Shown piece by piece: positions 52,821-61,091 of a stretch of 64,000 bases of DNA. Position 1 is the stretch's first letter, and each line of letters begins with the position of its first letter. Origin of the DNA: Archangiaceae bacterium (lineage in GTDB: Bacteria > Myxococcota > Myxococcia > Myxococcales > Myxococcaceae); NCBI GenBank assembly GCA_016714225.1, contig JADJNS010000001.1, positions 310,001 through 374,000 on the forward strand. The letters run 5' to 3'. The position numbers and the translations under genes are program-made. A model generated the notes under the pieces. It was given only the letters and a program-made list of their open reading frames with translations. It did no database searches and was not told the origin of the DNA.

Positions 52821-54221
52821 TCAGGCCTGGGCGACGGCCGCGGTCGGCCGCTGCAGGTCGGCGGGGCGGTCGGCGAGCGGCAGCCGCACGCTGACCTGGG
52901 TGCCGACCCCGAGCTGGCTCTTCACCGCGATGCTGCCGGCGTAGGCCTCGACCAGGCGCTTGGTGGTGGCCATGCCGAGGCCGTAGCCGGGCAGCGCGCG
53001 GGCCTCGGGCGCGCGAAAGAACGGCTGGAACAGCGAGCGCTGCGACTCTTCGCTCATGCCCGGGCCGTTGTCGGTCACCTCGAGCACCGCGTCGCCGCGT
53101 TCGCGGTACACCCGCACCATCACCTTCGCGCCGGGTCGACCCGCGGTGTACTTCACCGCGTTCGAGAGCAGGTTCTGCGCGATGCTCTGGAGAAACTGCA
53201 CCGGGCACTGCACCGCCACCCGCGCGTCGATGGCGCGCTCGAGCTTCACGTGCGCCGCGGCCGCCGACTGGCTCACCTCGAGCAGAATCATGGTGACCGC
53301 GGTGTCGAGCTCGCCGGCGCTGCGGTCGGTGCTCGAGCCGGCGCGGCAGAAGCGCAAGAGCGCCTCGACCAGCTCGCCCACCCGCGCCGCCGACTGCTCG
53401 CAGTTGAGGAGCAGCTCTTTCACCTCGGGCTTCTCGCTCGAGCGGCGGGCCAGGGTGAGGTAGCCGCGCAGCGGAGACAACGGAGCGACCAGGTCGTGCG
53501 CCACCCGAGAGGCGAACGCGTCGAGCTCGGCGTTGCGGCGGTTGAGCTCGGCGAGCTGCTCGAGAATGGTGTGCTGCTGGTTCTTGAGCAGCCGGGTCAC
53601 CTGCCACATCACCACCAGCGAGAGCAGTGCCGCGACCCCCACCACCACCGCCGAGACGATGGTGGTCTGAAAGCGCAATTTCTCGAGCTCGCCGAGGCGC
53701 CGCTTGGTGCCCTCGGCGGTCTGCTTGGCGAGCGCGCCGGCCAGCTCGTCGAGCTCGAAGTTGATGGGCTTCACCTCTTCGATGAGGTGCTTCTTGGCGA
53801 CGTCGGCCTCTCTGCGGTTCGAGTACTTCACCGTCACGTCGACGGTTCTCACCAGCTTGTCGCTCACCGCGACCAGCCGTTTCCACATGTCGGCGTCGGG
53901 GCGCGGCACCTCGACCTGCGAGGCGGCAGAGATGCTGTGAATCTCTTGCAGAATGATGACCATCGCGTGCTCGGCGCGGTTGCGGCCCTCGTCGTCGGCG
54001 GCGTTGATGTGGTCGTCGGCCGCCTCGGAGAGCTGCTCGGCGTCGAGGCGAATGAGGCCGATGAGGCGCTCGGCCTCGAGCGACCGGCTGACCCGCTCGT
54101 TGATGCGCTCGCTGGTGCGCAGCTCGTTGAAGATGGAGAACGCCGCGCTGCCGGTGAGCAACACCACCACCGCCAGAAAGCCCGCGCGCACGCTGCCGAG
54201 TGAAATTCGCGATTCGGCCAC
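52821..54221 (-). CDS. Membrane sensor histidine kinase
   Basis: A 466-aa kinase. Membrane segment about 12-32, an extracytoplasmic helical sensor of about 155 residues (33-188), second membrane segment about 190-212, then HisKA with His in RVAHDLVAPLSPLRGYL (about 247) and the HATPase with NLLSNAVKYT, DNGPGM and GYGLGMATTKRLVE. The N box, G1 and G2 are intact. It lies 18 bp after the 924-aa gene and 51 bp before the NtrC regulator. The ligand is unknown. Confidence 0.92.
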   Translation of the reverse strand: MAESRISLGSVRAGFLAVVVLLTGSAAFSIFNELRTSERINERVSRSLEAERLIGLIRLDAEQLSEAADDHINAADDEGRNRAEHAMVIILQEIHSISAASQVEVPRPDADMWKRLVAVSDKLVRTVDVTVKYSNRREADVAKKHLIEEVKPINFELDELAGALAKQTAEGTKRRLGELEKLRFQTTIVSAVVVGVAALLSLVVMWQVTRLLKNQQHTILEQLAELNRRNAELDAFASRVAHDLVAPLSPLRGYLTLARRSSEKPEVKELLLNCEQSAARVGELVEALLRFCRAGSSTDRSAGELDTAVTMILLEVSQSAAAAHVKLERAIDARVAVQCPVQFLQSIAQNLLSNAVKYTAGRPGAKVMVRVYRERGDAVLEVTDNGPGMSEESQRSLFQPFFRAPEARALPGYGLGMATTKRLVEAYAGSIAVKSQLGVGTQVSVRLPLADRPADLQRPTAAVAQA

Positions 54222-54239
54222 CGGCCGACACTACCGTCG

Positions 54240-57014
54240 TCATGCCGCGGCGGGAAACAGCGGGCGGCTCTGGGTGGCGAACAGCGAGTCGCCGGGCGGC
54301 GCGGTGAGGGCTGCGACGGTGGGGCGAGGCAGCTCGGGGTCGAGCAGGGTGCCGCCGTCGGAGCTCCTGAGCCATTGGCCCACCCGCGCGATGACCCGGG
54401 CGTCGTACCGCGGCAGCCCGGTGGCGCGGTCGCCTGTCTGGCGGTGGCGGCCGTCTTCGAGCTGCTGGGCGAGGTCGTCACCCAGCACCTGGGCGGCGTT
54501 CGCCTGCCGGGCGTCGTTGCCGTCGTCGGTGTCGTGCGACAGCCGCGCCACGTCGAGGAACTGGTCGAGGCGCTCTTCGGGCCAGTCGTTCATCGCGCGC
54601 AGCAGGTGCAGCGACGACACGCCCGACTGCTTCGCGGCGGCCTGCACGTACGCGCCGAACGACTCACCGTCGGCGTTCACCTCGTCGAGCCGGTCGGCCA
54701 CGTCTTCATCGACGCCCCAGCCGCGCAGCGCGTCGTTGATTTTCGACGCGTCGTCAGACCACGGGTCTTCGGGGCTCTCGAACATGCCCACCACGAAGCC
54801 CGCGGTCGACAGCAAGAGGCCCGCCGCCACCGCCACCGGCGCCGCTTCTGCCAAGAACGGCGAGGCCGCGAAGGCCAGGTTGCCCATGGTCATCAAGGTC
54901 GAGCTGACTCCGCCCACCGTGTTGCCGTCGCTGAACTGGTGAATCGCGTCGAGGCCGGCGCCGGCGGCCCCCACCACCGACACCAGCGGCCCACCGAAGC
55001 GCGCCAGCGCCGCCGAGGCTCCGGCGGCGCCCTCGCTGCCGGCGAAGGCCGCGAAGCTGTCGAGCACCAGCTGGGCGCCGTCGTTGGCGAGGCCCAGGCC
55101 GCCCGAGAGGGTCGAGAGCTTCTGCCGGGTCGGCAGGTCGCCGAAGTGGCCCAGGTCACCTGCCATCGAGGCCGCGCCGAAGGCCAGCGCCACGCCCTTG
55201 AGCGACTGGCCGAAGGCGCTCTTGTCGGTCGCGGCCGAGACCGCGTCGTTGTAGTCGCTGACCCACTGCCTGGTGGGCGCAAAGCGCTCGAGCTGGTCGA
55301 CCACCACCTTCATGTGGTCGTCGCTGGTGCCCCACACGCTGCCCATCGACGAGAGGCCGCGCATCAGCGCCGACCGCGCCTCGGTGCGCAGCTCGTCGTT
55401 GCCGGCGAGCTTGAAGATGCGCGCGCCGACCGAGGTGCTGAGGGCGTCTTGCAGCTCGATGCTCTGCGCGTCGTTCGCCTGGCACTGCACCCCGTCGAGA
55501 AAGCTCTCTTCGCCGCGGCCCTTGCGCTCGAGCGCGTCGGCGATGACCTCGGCGCCGGCGGTGGTCTGTGACAGCGCGCGCAGCTCGTGGGCGGGCACCG
55601 TCTCGGCGTGCAGGCTCAAGGCGTTGAGGTGGTCGCTGGGGTGGTCTTCTTGCCAGCCGTCGCTCGGCGCGGCCTCGAGGGTGGGCTGCTGGTCGGGGTC
55701 GACGCGGGTGCGCATCACGTCGAGGCCGTCGAGCGCGCCGGCGAGGCGGGCGCCCGAGGCCTGGTACGCGTCTTGGGTGTCGGCCCAGTCGCTCTGCTCG
55801 CGGAAGCGGCGGAGCGCGGCCTGGCCCTCTGTGCCGCCGACTCCGAACGCCTTCACGTCGGCGATGGCGCGGCCGTTCACCTCGGCCAGGTCGGTGCGGG
55901 CAGCGTGGAAGTCGTGCTGCAGCGTCACGATGGCGTCGTCGACGTAGCCGGCGGCCGAGTTCGCGGCGCGGCCTTTGTCTTGCGCCTGCAGGTCTTTGAC
56001 GATGCGGGTCGAAAGGCTGGCGCCCGCGCCCGACTCGATGGAGTCGCGCAAGATGCCGCCGAAGTCGTCGTCGTCTCCTCCGATGTCGTCGACGTCGCCC
56101 ATGTCGGCGGCGAAGGTGTGCGCGAACGCGGCCTGGGCGTCGGCGGGCATCAGCTCGGTCGCACGCGAGAGCGACTGGTACATCGCGCGACGGTCGTCGG
56201 TGCCGAGCCCGTCGTCGCCCTTTCGAATCAGGGTGCTCAAGGGGCCGGCGGCGGCCTTCAGCTGGGGCTGGGCCTGCGCGATGAGGCGCGCGCGCACGTC
56301 TCGGTCGAGGCTCTTGGCGTCGGCGACGGCACCGAGGGCGGTAGTGAAGCGCTTCGCCTCTTCGGTGTCCCACTGCGAGGGGTCGGGCGCGGCGGTGCGC
56401 AGCTGGCGAAAGTGGGCGAGCGCCTCGCGGTCGGCCGCCACGGCCTGCTGCTGGCGCGCCTGGTGGTCGACCGTGGCGAGGCCGTCGAGGTGCTTCTCGG
56501 CGTGCTTCGAGCGGTCGCCGAAGAGGCGGTCGAACGAGCGGCGGTTCTGGGTGCGCACCCGGTCGTAGCCCGAGCTGTCGCCGAAGGGCACGCACTGGCC
56601 GGCGCGAATCGCGTCGAGGTTGGCCCTGGCGGCGGTGCTCTGACCGCTCACCTGGGCGCGGCGCGCGAGGGCGATCGCGTCGCGGGCCTGGCGGGTCTCG
56701 TCGACCGCGCGCTGCCGCGCCTTCTGCCACTGGGCGCGCTGGGTCTCGAGGTGGGCGCGCAGGCCCTTGCGCTCGGCAGGCCCGAGGTCGCCGTGCTGCA
56801 GGCGGGCTTGCGTCTGCTGCACGTGGTGCTGGCGGGCGAGGGCCACCTGCTGGGCGTGGTGGGCGCGCTCGGCGGCCTCTTTCGCTTCGGCGGCGCGCCG
56901 GCGCGCTTCTTCGGCGCGCTTTCGGGCGAGCTCGGCGGCGCGGCGGGCGGCGGCGGCGGCACGGGCGGCTGCTGCAGAGTCGGAGCTGGAGGGCGCGGAG
57001 GAGGAGGCGGTCAT
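54240..57014 (-). CDS. Large protein of unknown function (924 aa) next to a two-component system
   Basis: No named domain seen. Residues 1-110 form a long Ala/Arg/Glu/Gln-rich coiled coil (RRAAELARKRAEEARRRAAE). The middle is helical. Residues about 590-755 are Gly/Ala-rich and hydrophobic (LVSVVGAAGAGLDAIHQF, VAVAAGLLLSTAGFVVGMF) and could insert in a membrane. The last part is helical again with WGVDEDVADRLDEVNADG. There is no signal peptide. It is upstream of the histidine kinase and NtrC regulator in one unit, so it may be the regulated effector or a scaffold. The layout recalls secreted pore-forming or effector proteins, but this is inference. Confidence 0.55.
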   Translation of the reverse strand: MTASSSAPSSSDSAAAARAAAAARRAAELARKRAEEARRRAAEAKEAAERAHHAQQVALARQHHVQQTQARLQHGDLGPAERKGLRAHLETQRAQWQKARQRAVDETRQARDAIALARRAQVSGQSTAARANLDAIRAGQCVPFGDSSGYDRVRTQNRRSFDRLFGDRSKHAEKHLDGLATVDHQARQQQAVAADREALAHFRQLRTAAPDPSQWDTEEAKRFTTALGAVADAKSLDRDVRARLIAQAQPQLKAAAGPLSTLIRKGDDGLGTDDRRAMYQSLSRATELMPADAQAAFAHTFAADMGDVDDIGGDDDDFGGILRDSIESGAGASLSTRIVKDLQAQDKGRAANSAAGYVDDAIVTLQHDFHAARTDLAEVNGRAIADVKAFGVGGTEGQAALRRFREQSDWADTQDAYQASGARLAGALDGLDVMRTRVDPDQQPTLEAAPSDGWQEDHPSDHLNALSLHAETVPAHELRALSQTTAGAEVIADALERKGRGEESFLDGVQCQANDAQSIELQDALSTSVGARIFKLAGNDELRTEARSALMRGLSSMGSVWGTSDDHMKVVVDQLERFAPTRQWVSDYNDAVSAATDKSAFGQSLKGVALAFGAASMAGDLGHFGDLPTRQKLSTLSGGLGLANDGAQLVLDSFAAFAGSEGAAGASAALARFGGPLVSVVGAAGAGLDAIHQFSDGNTVGGVSSTLMTMGNLAFAASPFLAEAAPVAVAAGLLLSTAGFVVGMFESPEDPWSDDASKINDALRGWGVDEDVADRLDEVNADGESFGAYVQAAAKQSGVSSLHLLRAMNDWPEERLDQFLDVARLSHDTDDGNDARQANAAQVLGDDLAQQLEDGRHRQTGDRATGLPRYDARVIARVGQWLRSSDGGTLLDPELPRPTVAALTAPPGDSLFATQSRPLFPAAA

Positions 57015-57135
57015 GGCGAACAGGGCATGAGCAGCACCTGTTCCACCTGAAGGGTCAGCAGTTCCGGGCCTTCTGCGCGTGCACTCGAGTTCCCTGTACT
57101 GCCCCCGATGCAGGAGCCGATGTCGCAGAGGGTAG

Positions 57136-59073
57136 TTAGGGGTACTCGTAGTCGAGCACGAGGGTCGGGCCGCCGTCGGGCGCGGTGCCGTCGAGGAAGT
57201 CGCTGTAGTCGGCGGCGCGGGTGGTGAGGCCCTCGGCGTAGGTGTTGCGCAGCCGCAAGCTGAGCTTGCCGTTCATGCCGGTGCGGTCTTTGAGCGCGGC
57301 GTCGACCATGGGGGTGACGATGGCGCGCTTGCTGCCCACGGTGGCGCTGACCGAGAGCGCCACGCTGCAGCCCAGGGCGCGGCAGGGCGAGGTGGCGGTG
57401 AACACCACGCCGGCGTCCATGGTGGTCGACGAGAAGGGAACCCAGTCGACATCGACCGCGCCCGAGCGGGCGATGAGGCCGTACGGCGAGCCGGTGACCG
57501 CGCTCTGGGTGCCGGTGAGGGTGGCGCTGGTGACCGCCAGCGCGTCGCTCGACACCGCGTCGGGCAGGCAGCCGGTGGCGGCGCCCACGAAGGGGAACAC
57601 CAGCACTCCGCGGTAGCTGTTGTCGGCGAGCGCCGTGGCGCTGCGGCCCACCCGCGAGAGGCTGCCGGTGCTCACGTAGCGGTACGCGTGCGTGCGCGAG
57701 GTGCCGGTGGTGGTGTCGACCGCGTAGCCGTCTTCGGCGGCCGCCGAGCGCAGCCTGACGTCCGAGCACAGCTTGCGCACCGAGAAGGTCGAGCTGCCCG
57801 CGGCCACCACCGGGTTGCCGGCGAGGTCGCGCGCTGCGGCGCTCACCCCGAAGGTCACCGTCTGCCCGTAGGCAAAGCCACCGTCGACGATGGTGGTGAG
57901 CGCGGTGCCGCCGTCGTTCCACGCGAAGAAGAGCTGCTTGCCGGTAGGCAGGCCGAGCGAGAACGCCGACTGGGTGGCCGCCTTGTCCATCGGCTCGCTG
58001 AAGGTGGCGACCAGGCGGGTGTTGAGGGGCAGGCCGGCGCCGCCGTCGGGGGTGAGCGCCAGCAGGGTGGGCGGCATCACGTCGGGCATCGCGCCGGTGG
58101 TGAAGTTGAAGTTGAAGTCTTGCGCGAGCGGGTTGTTGGCCAGGTCGCGCGCCTGCGCGGCGGTCACCACCACGGTGTACGAGGTCGAGCGCGCCAGCAT
58201 GCCGGCGTGCACGCAGGTGAGCAGGGTGCCGGTCGAGTCGAGGGTGGGCATGCAGCCCGCGTCGGGCGTGAGCGTCAGCGCGGCGATGGTGCTGGCGGCC
58301 ATCGGCTCGCTGAAGGTGACCGAGGGCTGCAGGTTGGGGCTCCAGCCCGACGAGGCGGGGGGCGGCGAGGTGGAGACCACCGTGGGCGCGGTGTTGTCGA
58401 CGCCCGCCGCGGTGGTGAAGGCGACGCTCTGGGCGGCGAGCGGGTTGCCGGCGAGGTCCGAGGCCGAGAGGCTCACCGCGTAGCGGGTGGTGCCGAGCAG
58501 CTGCGCGGTGGGCATCGAGAAGGTGGCGGTGGTGTCGTTCGAAGACCACGCCGCGCTGCCCCAGTCGAACGCCGGCGCGCTGGTGAGCTGCAGCGACGCG
58601 GGGTCCATCTTCTCGGAGAACACCAGCACCAGCGACGAGTTGAGCGGCACGCTCATCGCGTTCATCGCCGGGGTCGACGAGACCAGGGTGGGCGGCTCGG
58701 TGTCGTCGGGCCCCGAGGTGGTGAAGGCGAACGAGGTGTTGCCCGAGAGCGCGAGCCCGGCGGGGTCTTTGCCGGCGACGCGCACGGTGTACTCGGTCGA
58801 GGCGGCGAACGGCTCGGCGTGGGTGAAGGTCGCGACGGTGTGGGCCTCGTTCCACGTGGCGGTGAGCTGGGCCGCCGGCATGAGGGTGAGCGCCACTGTC
58901 GCCTCGTCCATCTCGGCCGAGAACTCGATGACCAACGCGCTGGTGGGCGAGACGCCGACGGCCATCGACGAGGGCGTGGTCGACGAGATGGTGGGCGCGG
59001 TGCCCATCATCATCATCTGACCGCCGGGGCAGGCCGTGAGCGTGAAGAGCGCGACGAGAGCGAGAGGGCGCAT
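57136..59073 (-). CDS. Lipoprotein with repeated Big_5 (SbsA-type) Ig-like domains
   Basis: A 645-aa exported protein. Lipobox LFTLTAC (Cys 15). Four Ig-like repeats of about 100 residues each, marked by PTISSTTPSSMAVGV, PTLVSSTPAMNAMSV, PTVVSTSPPPASSGW and PTLLALTPDGGAGLP, each with a phrase such as VLVFSEKMD (the SbsA Ig consensus) and ending in a DLAGNP strand. The C-terminal about 200 residues resemble a DNRLRE-type jelly-roll domain. Probably a surface adhesin or coat protein. It starts 61 bp after the stop of the pectinacetylesterase-like gene in the same direction. Confidence 0.85.
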   Translation of the reverse strand: MRPLALVALFTLTACPGGQMMMMGTAPTISSTTPSSMAVGVSPTSALVIEFSAEMDEATVALTLMPAAQLTATWNEAHTVATFTHAEPFAASTEYTVRVAGKDPAGLALSGNTSFAFTTSGPDDTEPPTLVSSTPAMNAMSVPLNSSLVLVFSEKMDPASLQLTSAPAFDWGSAAWSSNDTTATFSMPTAQLLGTTRYAVSLSASDLAGNPLAAQSVAFTTAAGVDNTAPTVVSTSPPPASSGWSPNLQPSVTFSEPMAASTIAALTLTPDAGCMPTLDSTGTLLTCVHAGMLARSTSYTVVVTAAQARDLANNPLAQDFNFNFTTGAMPDVMPPTLLALTPDGGAGLPLNTRLVATFSEPMDKAATQSAFSLGLPTGKQLFFAWNDGGTALTTIVDGGFAYGQTVTFGVSAAARDLAGNPVVAAGSSTFSVRKLCSDVRLRSAAAEDGYAVDTTTGTSRTHAYRYVSTGSLSRVGRSATALADNSYRGVLVFPFVGAATGCLPDAVSSDALAVTSATLTGTQSAVTGSPYGLIARSGAVDVDWVPFSSTTMDAGVVFTATSPCRALGCSVALSVSATVGSKRAIVTPMVDAALKDRTGMNGKLSLRLRNTYAEGLTTRAADYSDFLDGTAPDGGPTLVLDYEYP

Positions 59074-59134
59074 GAGCGCGCGAGTCTAGCAGGCTGCTCT
59101 GGTACGTCTGACCCGCGTTGACTCGCCGCCGGCG

Positions 59135-60019
59135 CTACTCGTGGGTCTGAAAGTCGGCAGTGCCGTCGCGGAAACCTTCGAGCCAGGTCTTGAGGCCGTC
59201 GGTCCACAGGTGGTCGAAGAAGACGTGCTGCGAGCCGTTGGTGAGAAACGCGGCGCGATTCGGCGCGCGGTACTCGGCGTCGACCAGCGCGTCGAGCTCG
59301 CGCTGAAAGCCGTCGTTCGAGAGGCCGGTGAAGGCGCTGATCAACCCGTCGTGCCGCGAGCTCACCAGGCCCTTGCGTGAGCCGGCCGGCAGCTCGGGTC
59401 GCTCTTTCGCGCCCCAGGCCGCTTCCCACGCCTCGAGCTTGTCGCGCGGAGCGACCATCGCCGCCGAGTCGGCCACCACGTGCACCTCGTGCCCGGGGAA
59501 GGCCTCGACGATGCGCGCGGCGTTGAGCTGCGCGCCGTAGCCGCCGGCGCTGGTGCCGACCACGAAGACCCGGCCCTTCGGGGCGTCGATGCGAGAGAGA
59601 AACGCGTCGAGGTTCAGCGCGCCGGCGTGGTGCAGCTGCCGGCCCGAGACGTACTCGGCGGTGACGGTGCCGAGGTGCAGGTCTCCGGTGCAGTAGGGGA
59701 TGAAGACCTGCGTGGCGTCGGGAAAGAGGTCGAGCACGTCGCGGTGCGGCTCGCGATGAAAGGTGGCTTCGTCGAAGCCGCCCTCGATGTGCCACGCGGT
59801 CTGGCCGCTGTAGCAGGTGGCCGCGTCCCAGCAGGCGCCTCCGCCCATCAGGTAGAGCACCAGGTCGTCGCCCTGGCCCGCCCTGCGGCCGAAGCCGGTG
59901 GCGCTGCCGTCGGCGCAGACTGCCTGCTCGACGGGCACCCATTCCCACCCGTCGAAGCCTCCGCAGGCCAGGGGGAGCAACCAGACCAGGAGAGCAGCAG
60001 GGCGGTGGGGGCGCCGCAT
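59135..60019 (-). CDS. Pectinacetylesterase/Notum-like serine hydrolase, exported
   Basis: A 294-aa alpha/beta hydrolase. A signal with lipobox PLACGG (Cys 19) is likely. Family features: LVLYLMGGGACWDAATC (oxyanion-type GGGACW motif), the nucleophile elbow GTSAGGYGAQLNA, and IPYCTGDLH before it. A His (SQHVFFDHLW) near the C-terminus could complete the triad. Related plant and bacterial enzymes remove acetyl or acyl groups from polysaccharide or lipid-linked substrates. Substrate not known. Confidence 0.78.
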   Translation of the reverse strand: MRRPHRPAALLVWLLPLACGGFDGWEWVPVEQAVCADGSATGFGRRAGQGDDLVLYLMGGGACWDAATCYSGQTAWHIEGGFDEATFHREPHRDVLDLFPDATQVFIPYCTGDLHLGTVTAEYVSGRQLHHAGALNLDAFLSRIDAPKGRVFVVGTSAGGYGAQLNAARIVEAFPGHEVHVVADSAAMVAPRDKLEAWEAAWGAKERPELPAGSRKGLVSSRHDGLISAFTGLSNDGFQRELDALVDAEYRAPNRAAFLTNGSQHVFFDHLWTDGLKTWLEGFRDGTADFQTHE

Positions 60020-60094
60020 GGTCGCGGTCTGTGCCCGAGCCGCGGGGCAGATTCACCACCGGGGTATTTTTTTCGAGCGAGCCCGAGCAGCGAA

Positions 60095-60880
60095 TCAGCG
60101 GCCGATGCGGAACTTCACCTTCTCGGTGCCGAAGGTGTACTCGTCGCCGTCTTTGAGCTTCTTGGGGCGGGTGACCTTCTCTTTGCCCGGCCCGAAGAAG
60201 GTGCCGTTCGACGAGTTCAGGTCTTCGAGCACGAACTCGGCGCCGTCGCGGGCGATGCGCGCGTGCTCGCGGGAGACGCGGTTCGACTCGATGACGAAGT
60301 CGCAGTGCTTGCCGCGGCCCACCAGCATCGACTCGGCGGCGAGCTTGAACGGCTCGCGGCCGGCCATCACCACGGTGAGCGACATGGCGCCGCCCTTCTT
60401 GGGCGGAGGTGCGGGCTCTTCTTCTTCTTCTTCCTGCGGCTCTTCCTCGGGAGGCGGCTCGTCTTCGGGCGGAGCCTCGTCTTCGGGAGGCGGCTCTTCG
60501 TCGGGCGGCGGCTCTTCTTCGGGCTGCTCGTAGTTCTGCTCTTCTTCTTCGGGCGGAGCCTCGGGCTCGGGCTCGGGCTCGGGCGTGTGCCGGCCCTTCT
60601 TGCCGGCCGCCGGCGCGGGAGCCGCAGCAGGCGCGGGCATCTTCACCGACGGGGGCGCCTTGCCGGTGGGGGCGGGCGCGGGGGCGTGGCTGGCGTTGGC
60701 GCCGGTCTGCGCGCCGCTCCCGAGCACCACCTTGCCGGGAAGGACGTAGCCATTGAGGCGAGCGAGGGTGAACACCGCTTGCGAGACGAGGCTGTCGCGC
60801 GCGACGCCCATCTCCTTCGCCATCGTGTCGAGTGTTTCCCAGAGCTGCTGGGGGAGGCTGATCTCCCGTGCGTCACTCAT
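60095..60880 (-). CDS. FHA-domain protein with N-terminal ribbon-helix-helix-like region
   Basis: A 261-aa protein. Residues 1-45 (EISLPQQLWETLDTMAKEMG, then RDSLVSQAVFTLARLNGYV) look like a ribbon-helix-helix DNA-binding or dimerisation fold. The middle (about 50-160) is Pro/Glu-rich and disordered. Residues 166-261 form an FHA domain with GRGKHCDFVIESNRVSREHA and LEDLNSSNGTFFG (phospho-Thr-binding loops). It may read the activity of Ser/Thr kinases, two of which are in the window. Confidence 0.82.
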   Translation of the reverse strand: MSDAREISLPQQLWETLDTMAKEMGVARDSLVSQAVFTLARLNGYVLPGKVVLGSGAQTGANASHAPAPAPTGKAPPSVKMPAPAAAPAPAAGKKGRHTPEPEPEPEAPPEEEEQNYEQPEEEPPPDEEPPPEDEAPPEDEPPPEEEPQEEEEEEPAPPPKKGGAMSLTVVMAGREPFKLAAESMLVGRGKHCDFVIESNRVSREHARIARDGAEFVLEDLNSSNGTFFGPGKEKVTRPKKLKDGDEYTFGTEKVKFRIGR

Positions 60881-61091
60881 ATTTTTGGGCGCACCTTACC
60901 TCGCCGCACGCCGCTGTCGACGTTTTCACAAAGGCGCTTGCGGGCCTCAGAAAGCTGAAACCCCGACGGATCTCCGCCGACGCCCGGGGCCTCAACCCTT
61001 CGATTCCACACGCGCAAAGCCCTGGCCCATCGCTCGCAGCCGGGCAATTCGAATTCTGGCCAGGCCGAATGGAAGAAAGACGAGGGCGAAC

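Noticed and set aside
58849..58860. GTTCCACGTGG, a possible fifth parS
   Set aside because: Only the left half and the centre match; the right arm reads CGGTG instead of AAC, and it lies inside a coding gene.
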